A stretch of DNA of 59,942 bases from positions 1-59,942 of the IMG/VR virus record IMGVR_UViG_3300033981_000848. One strand, written 5' to 3'. The notes below the pieces were generated by a model. That model was not told where the DNA came from and made no database searches. It saw only the letters and a list, made by a program, of their open reading frames with translations. Position numbers and translations under genes: made by a program. This stretch comes from a virus. Positions 1 through 8,851 of the stretch are shown here, one piece after another; within the stretch, counting starts at the first letter, position 1; each line of letters starts with the position of its first letter.

Positions 1-1
1 A

Positions 2-3000
2 AATTATGATCCTAATAATCCTGAACATCAATTAGGTTATAATTCTGCATTTAGAACTATAACATATAATCCAAATAGTCCAATAGAAAATATAAATAAT
101 CCTTGGTGGTTGGGGCATGAACTTTTTCATGATAAACAAAATATGGATGGTAAAATGAGTACATACGGTTCAGTAGGTCTTAGGCCTAATCCATATGTTG
201 CATCAGATGAAGCAATAGGTGCTTATTATGATAGAAGAGGTGTTGAATTTGATCAAGCTTTTGATCAAATTATGCAAGAAAATCCTGATATGCCAGAAGA
301 GAAAATACTAAATTTAGCACAGGAAAGAATGTATATGAATCCATCTACAATAGAAGGAGAGGCGAGACAAGAAGAACAAAGAATAGAAAGCATTTTAGAA
401 AATCTTAAAAAGTTAAAATATAAAAAAATAGGAGGTGAAATAATTTCATTTGACTTTGATGATACACTTAGCACAGATAGAGGTTTACAAATGGCTCAAT
501 CCATGCCTAATGAAAAATATATAATATCTGCTAGAGCTGAAGTAACACCAGATATGATAGAAAGAGCAAGAGCTGCGGGAATATCTGAAGATAGAATATT
601 TGCAACAGGATCAGATAAAGCTAAGATAGCTAAAATAAAAGAACTGGGAATAAATAGACATATAGATAATAAACAATCTGTTATTAATAAATTAGGAAGT
701 GCAGGACAAATATTTAAAGATGGTGTAGAATTACCAGAAGCAAGCTATGGACATTCTATAGGTAATCTTATAAGGAAACAAAATGGTGGTATTACTAAAC
801 TGTCACCAGAAGAAGAAATAGAATTTCAAAAATTTTATGCTACACTTCCTGAAAATCTTCAAACAGATGATGCTACATATGATATAAGGGGTTATTGGGA
901 TTCTGAGGGAAGACCAGAAAAATTTAATTATGATCAACCCAAAGAGAGTGATGGTTATTATCATGCATATAGTATTAATCAAAATACAGGAGAATATTTA
1001 AAATCACCTGCACATGAAACATTTCAGCATGCTGTAGATGAAGATAGAAAAATTGGTTATAGGCCAATTACAAATGTTTATGGTAGAAATATAGCAACTG
1101 AAAATCCTTCAATTGCAGATTCTGATGCACAGAGTTTTTTAAGAAATATGATTGGAGCACCTAGTTATATTGAACTTGAACTTGATGATAATCAAATAGA
1201 AGAATACAGAAAAGGTGGATATATAATAGAAGACATTTCTATACCTTCATTAACTAGAATGGATAAAGGAGGTAATCCAATAAAACAACTTCAAGAAAAA
1301 GAAAAAGCTGCTGAGCTTTCAAGATTAATTGCTAGTGGTGCTGCTGGTGGTCTTGGTAATATGGCTAATTATATTACTAAGGCAATCTCTGAATCAGAAA
1401 ATAAATCTAAACCTTCTAGTAATGTTAGTGCTGCTAGAGCAACAGCAAAACCAAAAAGTCTTGCTGCAGTTGAAAAATTAGCTAGTGCACCTAAAACTAA
1501 ACCTGGAGAGGTAAATCTTGCTGTACGTGATTTTGTTCAAGACGCAAAAGAAATTGATCTCAAATCAAAAAAAGATCCATATGAAGAAAAAAACAAAATA
1601 ATTTACATAGATGGAGATAAAATGGAATTAAAAGATCCTGATGCTGATGCTAAATATAAGCAATGGGTTATGAACATTGAAGATAAAAATAAAAACCAAA
1701 CTTATTTAGAAGATTTTGGAGATTGGATAAATGAAAATATATTTGGTGCAGAATCAGATATTGAAAGGGCATACAAATCTACTTATAATCCTGTTAAACC
1801 AAAAACTTATTATTATAATGGAAGACAAGTTACTGGTAATGGTCCTTGGAATAACTATGGAGATGCTCCTGTACAAATGGTATATCCCGAAATGTTCTTT
1901 ATGGGACCTAGTGGTGGTGCTGCAGGTCTTGTTGGTAATGCTCTAAAATCTGGATCTAAATATGCTAAAAATGTTATTTGGCCAGCATTAAATACAGCTC
2001 TACCACTTGGAGAAGGAATAACAACAGCTACTGCAGGTACAGTAACTCCATTTAATATTGCAAGTTTAATTTTTGGTTCACAAAGTGCAGCTAATCTTGC
2101 AGATTCTGATTCTGAGTCTAGAAAGAGTTTAGAAAAAGCATATAATAATCCTACTACTTCTAACATATTAGATGCAGTAGGAAATGTTGGTTTAGATGCA
2201 TTGGGTATTTTAGGGTCTCCTGGAGTTATTAATATGTTTGGTGCAGCACCGAAGGCTATTTCAAATTTAGGAGAGTTTATTACTACCAAAACACCTTTAA
2301 AAAATACTTATAAATATAACCCTTGGGCATTTAAACCTAATCCTGAAGCCGCTTATAGAATGATTGGAGATGAAGCTGGTTTAAAGGATGCTTTAGAAAG
2401 TGGATATTTTAGACCAAGTTCTCAAGGTAGTGATATTAAAATAGTACATCCTGAAACTTATTATACAATGGGTGTTCCATCTGATACTAGAAAGTATTTT
2501 GGTCATGTTTGGGATAGAGGGTATCCAGGTCCTTATATGACAGAAGTTTCTAATGCGGCAAAAGATTCAAGATTTACTCCGTTAAATACTTATTTTGGAT
2601 CTGGCAAAGATTTGGGTGATATTGTCTATACAAATCCAGAAAAATTTATTCCAACAAATGAAGCTACTATTTATAAACAACACTGGTTAAAGGGATATAA
2701 AAAAATAGATGTTCCTAAACAACTACCAGGTTCTCCTAATTCTAAATTTCAATCAGAAATAGATTGGAGAAACTGGGTTAAATATAAAGAAGACTTTGAT
2801 AATAATCCTAATGTTATTCAAGAATTAAATGATATAGAAAAGGCTAATAAAGAAGCTGGTACATGGATGAAAAATGCTGATGGTACACCTTTTCAAGGAA
2901 CTCCTGAACAATTTGTAATTCAACAAAGTAGTAATTTTAAAAAAGCTTTTCCTATTATTTTAAGAGACTCAAAAGGTAATGTTTTACCAGTAAAGCATGG

Positions 3001-4492
3001 TTCTCCAAATAAATTTGTGGAATTTAAAGAAGAGCATTTTGGTTCCACAACAGATAAGGGAGATAAAGGAGTAGGAACTTACGTAACTCCGTTAGAGTAT
3101 TCAAAAGACTATGGTGTTAATCAATATAATTTATATGTAAACGCAAAATCACCATTATATGCTAGTAGTTTTATAGATCCATCTATACCAAAGTCAGCTA
3201 GAGCACATTTGGCAGATCCTCAACTTCGAAATTTTCATAGAAATATTTCTGAAAAAATGAAAAATAGAGGAGTTAAACAATACTTAGATAAAGATATTGT
3301 AATAGGTGATGAGTTTTATCCTAATATAAATGAAAATGCTTTTGAAATGGTAGTTCCTTTTTCAAACAGGATGAAATCAGCAGTAGGAAATATACTTTTG
3401 GATATGACTAATCCTAATATATATAAATCCATGTTACCATATATTATACCAACAGGACTTGGAGTAGGAGCTGCTGCTTATGGTACTAATGATGGAGCAA
3501 ACTATAAATCTGGTGGTTTAATTGAAACAAATGATAATGGTATAGTATCTGAACTTACAGAAAAAGAAATTGATAAACTTGTAAAACAAGGATATATAGT
3601 AGAAGATTTTTCTACACCAAGTTTAACAAAGGCAAGAACTGGTATGCAGATGAGTGGATTGGATCCTGCCTTCCAAGCAAAAGCACAACAAGTAGCTAAT
3701 AATCTTGGAGTATCACTAGAAGATTTAATTGGTATTATGAATCATGAATCTGGGTTAAATCCAGCTGCTGTTAATCCTTATACAAATGCAACAGGCTTAA
3801 TTCAGTTTATGCCAAATACTGCAAAAGGTTTAGGTACAAGTATTGAAGCTTTAAAAAATATGTCTGCTATTGAACAATTGGATTATGTAGAAAAATTTTA
3901 TAAACCAGTAGTGGGTAAAGCAAAAGACATTGGTGATTTATATATGTATACATTTCTTCCAGCTGCAGTTGGAAAACCAGATGATTTTGTATTAGGTGCT
4001 AGTGGAAGCGGTATTAAAGTATTTGGAATAAATCAAGATGCCTTATATAATCAAAATAAAACTTTTGATGCAGATAAAAAAGGTTACTATACAGTAGGAG
4101 ATGTTAAGCGCAGAATATCTAAGTTTTCTGGTAGACCACTTGTAGGATCTTCAAATCAATCAATACCTGGGTTTGAATCAAGTACAACAAGAACACCTGG
4201 TGAAAAAACAGTTGTAAAAACAACAATCATCAAAGACATGCAAAATGATGATTGGCAACCAAGAAAAGAAGAAGAACAAGTAGATCCAAGAATTGAACAA
4301 CTAAAAACTTTTACTAAGATAATTGAACCAAGTCTTCAAAATATAAATAACATTTATGCTGCAGCAATGCAGCAAAAAAGATTTGGTGGTAACACAAGAA
4401 TGTTTCAAGATGGGGGTATGATAATGGATCTTTCTGATAAAGAAATAAATCAGTATAGAAAAGGTGGCTGGATAGTAGAAGAAATAGATTAA
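2..4492 (+). CDS. Multidomain virion 'polyvalent' protein (protease/HAD/ART/transglycosylase), 5' partial
   Basis: The frame is open from base 2, so the gene starts upstream of the window; a TTG at 110 is only the first possible internal start. Visible modules in order: a zinc-peptidase motif HELFH (116-130); a HAD-like domain with DFDDT at 452-466, followed by the Ser (ISAR), Lys (SDKAK) and Asp (HIDNK) motifs; a conserved phage segment opening LSPEEE; a Ser/Ala/Lys-rich linker; a Gly/Ala-rich hydrophobic stretch (about 1890-2260); an ADP-ribosyltransferase-like domain of the polyvalent-protein type (HGSPNKFVEF then GVGTYVTP, about 2960-3170); and a lytic transglycosylase (SLT) domain with catalytic Glu in MNHESGLNP (about 3657-4110). 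Three copies of a 22-33 residue tag lie between or after modules. Peptidoglycan cleavage during infection is inferred for the SLT part; injected-effector roles for the HAD and ART parts are inference. First gene of the late block; TAA stop. Confidence 0.85.
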   Translation, partial: NYDPNNPEHQLGYNSAFRTITYNPNSPIENINNPWWLGHELFHDKQNMDGKMSTYGSVGLRPNPYVASDEAIGAYYDRRGVEFDQAFDQIMQENPDMPEEKILNLAQERMYMNPSTIEGEARQEEQRIESILENLKKLKYKKIGGEIISFDFDDTLSTDRGLQMAQSMPNEKYIISARAEVTPDMIERARAAGISEDRIFATGSDKAKIAKIKELGINRHIDNKQSVINKLGSAGQIFKDGVELPEASYGHSIGNLIRKQNGGITKLSPEEEIEFQKFYATLPENLQTDDATYDIRGYWDSEGRPEKFNYDQPKESDGYYHAYSINQNTGEYLKSPAHETFQHAVDEDRKIGYRPITNVYGRNIATENPSIADSDAQSFLRNMIGAPSYIELELDDNQIEEYRKGGYIIEDISIPSLTRMDKGGNPIKQLQEKEKAAELSRLIASGAAGGLGNMANYITKAISESENKSKPSSNVSAARATAKPKSLAAVEKLASAPKTKPGEVNLAVRDFVQDAKEIDLKSKKDPYEEKNKIIYIDGDKMELKDPDADAKYKQWVMNIEDKNKNQTYLEDFGDWINENIFGAESDIERAYKSTYNPVKPKTYYYNGRQVTGNGPWNNYGDAPVQMVYPEMFFMGPSGGAAGLVGNALKSGSKYAKNVIWPALNTALPLGEGITTATAGTVTPFNIASLIFGSQSAANLADSDSESRKSLEKAYNNPTTSNILDAVGNVGLDALGILGSPGVINMFGAAPKAISNLGEFITTKTPLKNTYKYNPWAFKPNPEAAYRMIGDEAGLKDALESGYFRPSSQGSDIKIVHPETYYTMGVPSDTRKYFGHVWDRGYPGPYMTEVSNAAKDSRFTPLNTYFGSGKDLGDIVYTNPEKFIPTNEATIYKQHWLKGYKKIDVPKQLPGSPNSKFQSEIDWRNWVKYKEDFDNNPNVIQELNDIEKANKEAGTWMKNADGTPFQGTPEQFVIQQSSNFKKAFPIILRDSKGNVLPVKHGSPNKFVEFKEEHFGSTTDKGDKGVGTYVTPLEYSKDYGVNQYNLYVNAKSPLYASSFIDPSIPKSARAHLADPQLRNFHRNISEKMKNRGVKQYLDKDIVIGDEFYPNINENAFEMVVPFSNRMKSAVGNILLDMTNPNIYKSMLPYIIPTGLGVGAAAYGTNDGANYKSGGLIETNDNGIVSELTEKEIDKLVKQGYIVEDFSTPSLTKARTGMQMSGLDPAFQAKAQQVANNLGVSLEDLIGIMNHESGLNPAAVNPYTNATGLIQFMPNTAKGLGTSIEALKNMSAIEQLDYVEKFYKPVVGKAKDIGDLYMYTFLPAAVGKPDDFVLGASGSGIKVFGINQDALYNQNKTFDADKKGYYTVGDVKRRISKFSGRPLVGSSNQSIPGFESSTTRTPGEKTVVKTTIIKDMQNDDWQPRKEEEQVDPRIEQLKTFTKIIEPSLQNINNIYAAAMQQKRFGGNTRMFQDGGMIMDLSDKEINQYRKGGWIVEEID
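1175..1273 (+). repeat. Protein-level tag repeat, copy 1
   Basis: First of three related segments inside the first virion gene. The core reads EEYRKGGYIIED and is followed by ISIPSLTRMDKGG. It lies after the zinc-protease and HAD modules. Confidence 0.7.
3551..3646 (+). repeat. Protein-level tag repeat, copy 2
   Basis: Second copy: LTEKEIDKLVKQGYIVED, followed by FSTPSLTKARTGM. It sits exactly between the ADP-ribosyltransferase-like module and the transglycosylase module. It is the most diverged copy, with QG instead of GG. Confidence 0.7.
4427..4489 (+). repeat. Protein-level tag repeat, copy 3 (C-terminus)
   Basis: Third copy: LSDKEINQYRKGGWIVEE, which ends the protein two residues later. 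Its position at the extreme C-terminus suggests the other two copies mark former C-termini. Confidence 0.7.
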
Positions 4493-4551
4493 ACTTAATA
4501 GGTTTACTAATTAAATTTATTTTTAGTATATTTAGTAATATATAGTGTATA
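4491..4551 (+). promoter_or_regulatory. Candidate late promoter/leader, copy 1
   Basis: This gap holds AAACTT-aat-AGGTTT (4491-4505, a 6-bp stem with 3-nt loop that overlaps the preceding stop codon) and, starting 30 bases after the stem start, TTTTAGTATATTTA (4521-4534). The same two elements at the same spacing occur in the only other gap of the late block (11384-11445). No Shine-Dalgarno sequence precedes the ATG at 4552. Promoter function is inferred from conservation and position. Confidence 0.55.
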
Positions 4552-7500
4552 ATGGCAAAAAGAAAAGTAATAGTTTATAAAGATCCTTATGGTAAAGGAG
4601 GCTATATAAATAAAACCGCTAAGTGGTTAAGACAAGCAGAGATGGGTGCAGAGTCTGGAGTTACTCCTGTAACTGCAGGTATTATGCAACAGATGCAAGG
4701 TATGCAACCACAACCACAACAACAGCAACAAGTTAATTTTGAAGATATCATAGTTAAAGATATTATAGAAATGATTTCTAGAGGTGGTGGAAGTGATGAT
4801 GTAAAAGAAGCCATATATGCTAAGTATGAGCCATATCAGGAAGCTTATCCGCAACTTGCAAATATACTTCCCAATGTAAATCAATTAGTGGAAGGAATAT
4901 TTTCTCAGTTTGGAAAGGAAGCAAGAGATCAACAAAATGAAAGACTTGAAATAACAGAAGAAACAATTACTGAAGCTCCAGAGCAAAAAGAGACAGATAA
5001 TAATTCTGCAAGTTATTATGCTGAATTAGCAGGAGAAGATAATTCTAATATTGGTGGTTCTAATTTAATAAATGATTTAGAATTTAATGCTATTAAAGAT
5101 GATGAAGAAGTAGCAGAAGCAGATGATCAGGAAGAAGAATTACCAGAAGAGCAAGATAATTATATGGATATTAATGAGGTTAGAGGTAATTGGTCATATA
5201 AACAAATAGGTGGTGCAGTTGATAATTTTAATGATGTACTAGATTTAGATGATTACAATATGGCTAATCAATATGCAATTGGTGGAAACATACCTAATAA
5301 AAGATCATTTGTAAATAAGATGGTCAGACAACTTAAAAAAGCTCAAGATGGACAACAAACACCAGCTGCTGGAACTGAAACAAAAGATGCAAATACAGCT
5401 AATGTAAAAGGCACTGAAACAAATCCTACACAACCTGTACCAACAATTACTAATAATAATTTTGTTGGAGCTATTAGAAACCAGGCGCAAGAAAATTTCT
5501 ATAGACAACAAGCTGAACAAATGTATAGAAATATGTATATGAATCGGAGACCAGGTTTATTTGGTGGTGGTAGAATGGCAAGAGCAAATAGAAAAATGTT
5601 TGGTGTGCCATTTACTCCTCCAGGAGTAACTTCTGCAAAATATAATTTTGGATTACTTGGTGGTTTAAGAAATGCTGACATACAGTTTAATCCACTCATG
5701 TTAATGTCCATGTTTCCATCAATGTCTTTTCCTGGAATGTATGGTGTTAATCAAAACACTAGAGTAGTAACACCAGGAAGACTTGTTACTGAAACAGTAG
5801 CACAAGGGGTAAATAATAAGTCTACAGAAGAAGTAGCAAAAGCTACGGGATCAGAAGCTGCAGCAAAAGCAGCTAACAAATCAAATGCTCCATCTACTAC
5901 TAAAACTTCTGTAAAGCCTGCCCAAACAAAAAAAGGATTGGGTATTCCATTAAAGACACCACCTGCACCAGTTACTTCAAGTACTGGTAAAGTTAATATG
6001 TCAGGTATTACACCGGCACCAAAACCCGCTCCTAAACCAGCTCCTAAACCAGTTAGTAGTTCAGATGGTGGACTGGATTTTTGGGATTATTTAAAAATAG
6101 GAGCTACATTTATAAATCCTGGAATAGCTCCTTGGTTTCAACAAGGTGGTTTTGTAGATCCTAATAGACCTGATCTAACAAAATTTGTATATGGTACAGA
6201 AGTAGATAATGTATTCTTATCAGATATATTGCAACCACCAGTAAATCAATCTGACTTAGATTATACAAACTCTAAAGATGTAACAGATTCATATTTTAGA
6301 GATGGTGGTTTATACAAGTTTCAAGGAACTGGTAACAGTGAAGTAGATAAATCTAATACTTTTAAACCTATTACTACTAAAGAAGAGTATGATAAAGCAA
6401 TAGCAGAAGAAAGAAAGAAAATAGAAGAAGCTACACAAAAGAAATATAATACACAAACTCAAACACAACAACAACAATACTATCCTGGTGGTTTTGGTTC
6501 TGCTGGACCTTGGCAACCAGTGTGGGGGTATCCTCAATTTGGTGGTAATCCATATGCAGGATCTTTTGGTGGAAGAGGAATGTTTCAAACTGCTGCTAAT
6601 CTATATAGACCATTTACTAGAGGGGCTTCTACATTTTCACCAGTAGGTGATCCATTGCAATATGCAGCAACAGCTGCAGCAATTACCAAAGCTGGAATGC
6701 TTCCTACCGGTATAAAATATAGTAAAGAAAGAAAACAAGATGGTAATTGGTTTGAAAGAAACTTAGGTTTTAATAAAGATAGAATTACAACTATAGATTA
6801 TGCTACTCCAGGACAAATAGCTGCAGGTTTACCTGCGCTATCTGGTACAGCTGCAGGAACAACTGGTCAACAAGATACTAGAGGATATAAATATAAAGGG
6901 ATGGGTCTTTCAGGTTTAAGACTTGGAGCTAATGATCTTATCCAAAGAATTAGATTTGGAAAACCTTTAGAAGATGATAGACCATATACACAACAACCAA
7001 CTACTCCAACATCAAGTCTTAAAGTAGAAAGTCCTTATACACCTGTTTCAAGTATGACCCGTACTCAAGGTGCTGATCTAGTTACTGGTACACCTGGAAC
7101 ACCTGTAAACATAGCTCCTACAAGTGTATTAAATACAACTCCAGGTGCTGGAACTTCTATGCCTACAGTAGGAGCACCTACAAGCACATCCGCAATTCAA
7201 GCACAACAAAGAGCTGCTGCAGCAAACAATATTACACCACAAAGAACTGCAGATATTTATAATAATCCTACTACAGCAACAAAAGGAAATCTTACTGTAA
7301 TTAATGCTGCAGGAGAGCCTATCAATATAGATTCTCCTGAATATTATGATGAGGAAGAAATGGTTACTCCACAGCAAAATACTCCAGCTGTAAATAATCA
7401 ACCTGCATCAGTTCCACAAACTGAAGAACCACAATCAGAACAAGAAATTCCTGAAACTGAAAATGCATCAGTTACTGCAGGAAACCCTGTTGTTAATAAT

Positions 7501-8850
7501 ATTCAGCCAGCACAAAATTACTTTCAACAACCAAACTCTGATTTACAGAGATTTACGGATAACCAATTTACTTCAGGCTCTGGTATTCCAAATTATGGAT
7601 CATTTAATCAAGGAGATGTTTTCATGCAACAACCAGGTAGCAATCCTGTAGCTGATGAAGACTTTTATAATTCAAGCTTCTCTTCTAATCCATATGATGG
7701 AAGCATGATACCATTTAATCCAGATTATGAACAACCTACAGAATATAAATTTGGTGTAGATCCATTAACTAGTAGTTCTTCAAGTGACATAGCAATTAAT
7801 AATCCAAATTCTATTTTAAATACAATGGAAGGAAGAGATTGGTTTGCTCAACAAACACCTGAAGTTCAAAAACAGATTATTAAAAATCAAACAGGAACAG
7901 GAGTAAGAGCAGGAGCAAGAGCAGGAGTAAGAAGAAATCAACAACCAACAAATAACTTTGGGCCAAGATATAATCCTGCTTCAGAAAGATTTGATCCTAT
8001 ATCTGCATACTGGTCTCGTGATATATATAATTTAAAGAATAGATTTAATCCAAAAATTGATTATTCAAAAAATTATTCAGAAGATGAGGCAAGAAAACTT
8101 TATGATAAGGCTTTAAGTAGTCTTTACGATGATAGAAATAAACAGATAAAAAGATATATAGGTTCAGGTCAGCCAAAAAATGCTGCGGAAAGAAGAATTT
8201 ATGAAAACATAATGTCTACATATGCAGAAAAAGCAAGACAAATAGAAAAGAAAAATCCTTTTGCTCAGAGCCGTGCTAATGGTGGTCTTGTAAGGGCTGA
8301 TCTAGGAATAAATTTTTCTCCAGTATCATATCCTACAAATAGCATAGTGCAACCAGGTGGTATTGGTCAAGGTAAAATAGGTCCTTGTACAGAAGATGAA
8401 GTAAAAGATCCTAATAGTCCATGTTATGATCCAATGTATGCAGGTCAAGGTCCGCGTACAATGGAACAACTACCAACACAAGCTCAATTAAAATTAAAAG
8501 AAAATAGAACTGGTACCATTAACTATGATAATATTTCAAGGGGATTGATGGATGCCGGAGCTACTCTTGCTGATATTAGAGATTATAGAAATGATAGAGT
8601 AAATAAATATATTCCTCAAATGACTGAAATAGCAAGAGGTGAAAAATTAAAAGCCTATCAAGATTATAATCCTGGAGGATATGATCCTAGAACAGGTAGA
8701 GATGTTTATCAACAAGGATTTGAAGGTGTAATAGGTAAAAAAGGTGGATCTATTAAGAATAAAAAAACCAAAGCACCAACTGGTGGTCACAAAATAGATA
8801 TTAGTGACTTTCAAAATTTAATAAAACTAGCTGGTTTAAATAAAAAATAA
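4552..8850 (+). CDS. Large low-complexity virion protein with repeated GG motifs
   Basis: 1432 residues; no catalytic domain recognised. It is rich in Gln, Asn, Pro, Thr and Gly, with poly-Gln near residue 55, an acidic stretch around 5100-5160, a Lys-Pro-Ala-Pro spacer (about 6016-6050) and a Arg-Ala-Gly repeat (about 7900-7935). Short aromatic-x-x-Gly-Gly motifs recur (YGKGGY near the N-terminus, YAIGGN, FQQGGF, FRDGGL) and the C-terminus is lysine-rich (GKKGGSIKNKK). It contains one Cys pair (PCTEDEV...SPCYDP). It starts at ATG 4552 behind the candidate late promoter and is followed after one base by the next gene. Place in the virion block and composition suggest a structural or packaged protein, an extended scaffold-like component; this is inference. 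Confidence 0.8.
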   Translation: MAKRKVIVYKDPYGKGGYINKTAKWLRQAEMGAESGVTPVTAGIMQQMQGMQPQPQQQQQVNFEDIIVKDIIEMISRGGGSDDVKEAIYAKYEPYQEAYPQLANILPNVNQLVEGIFSQFGKEARDQQNERLEITEETITEAPEQKETDNNSASYYAELAGEDNSNIGGSNLINDLEFNAIKDDEEVAEADDQEEELPEEQDNYMDINEVRGNWSYKQIGGAVDNFNDVLDLDDYNMANQYAIGGNIPNKRSFVNKMVRQLKKAQDGQQTPAAGTETKDANTANVKGTETNPTQPVPTITNNNFVGAIRNQAQENFYRQQAEQMYRNMYMNRRPGLFGGGRMARANRKMFGVPFTPPGVTSAKYNFGLLGGLRNADIQFNPLMLMSMFPSMSFPGMYGVNQNTRVVTPGRLVTETVAQGVNNKSTEEVAKATGSEAAAKAANKSNAPSTTKTSVKPAQTKKGLGIPLKTPPAPVTSSTGKVNMSGITPAPKPAPKPAPKPVSSSDGGLDFWDYLKIGATFINPGIAPWFQQGGFVDPNRPDLTKFVYGTEVDNVFLSDILQPPVNQSDLDYTNSKDVTDSYFRDGGLYKFQGTGNSEVDKSNTFKPITTKEEYDKAIAEERKKIEEATQKKYNTQTQTQQQQYYPGGFGSAGPWQPVWGYPQFGGNPYAGSFGGRGMFQTAANLYRPFTRGASTFSPVGDPLQYAATAAAITKAGMLPTGIKYSKERKQDGNWFERNLGFNKDRITTIDYATPGQIAAGLPALSGTAAGTTGQQDTRGYKYKGMGLSGLRLGANDLIQRIRFGKPLEDDRPYTQQPTTPTSSLKVESPYTPVSSMTRTQGADLVTGTPGTPVNIAPTSVLNTTPGAGTSMPTVGAPTSTSAIQAQQRAAAANNITPQRTADIYNNPTTATKGNLTVINAAGEPINIDSPEYYDEEEMVTPQQNTPAVNNQPASVPQTEEPQSEQEIPETENASVTAGNPVVNNIQPAQNYFQQPNSDLQRFTDNQFTSGSGIPNYGSFNQGDVFMQQPGSNPVADEDFYNSSFSSNPYDGSMIPFNPDYEQPTEYKFGVDPLTSSSSSDIAINNPNSILNTMEGRDWFAQQTPEVQKQIIKNQTGTGVRAGARAGVRRNQQPTNNFGPRYNPASERFDPISAYWSRDIYNLKNRFNPKIDYSKNYSEDEARKLYDKALSSLYDDRNKQIKRYIGSGQPKNAAERRIYENIMSTYAEKARQIEKKNPFAQSRANGGLVRADLGINFSPVSYPTNSIVQPGGIGQGKIGPCTEDEVKDPNSPCYDPMYAGQGPRTMEQLPTQAQLKLKENRTGTINYDNISRGLMDAGATLADIRDYRNDRVNKYIPQMTEIARGEKLKAYQDYNPGGYDPRTGRDVYQQGFEGVIGKKGGSIKNKKTKAPTGGHKIDISDFQNLIKLAGLNKK
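6016..6050 (+). repeat. Short tandem repeat encoding Pro-Ala-Pro-Lys spacer
   Basis: Roughly 12-base units containing CCTAAACCAGCT encode APKPAPKPAPKP, a stiff spacer between two parts of the low-complexity virion protein. Confidence 0.6.
7900..7935 (+). repeat. Three 12-base tandem units encoding Arg-Ala-Gly repeat
   Basis: GGAGTAAGAGCA, GGAGCAAGAGCA and GGAGTAAGAAGA follow each other in frame, giving a positively charged GVRAGARAGVRR segment. It could contact nucleic acid; there is no further evidence. Confidence 0.6.
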
Positions 8851-8851
8851 G

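Noticed and set aside
110-112. TTG at 110 as the true start of the first gene
   Set aside because: The frame stays open to the window edge, and the protease motif begins only two codons after the TTG, so the domain must extend upstream.
4690-4735. Poly-Gln stretch as a prion-like domain
   Set aside because: Too short and embedded in generally low-complexity sequence; nothing supports amyloid behaviour.
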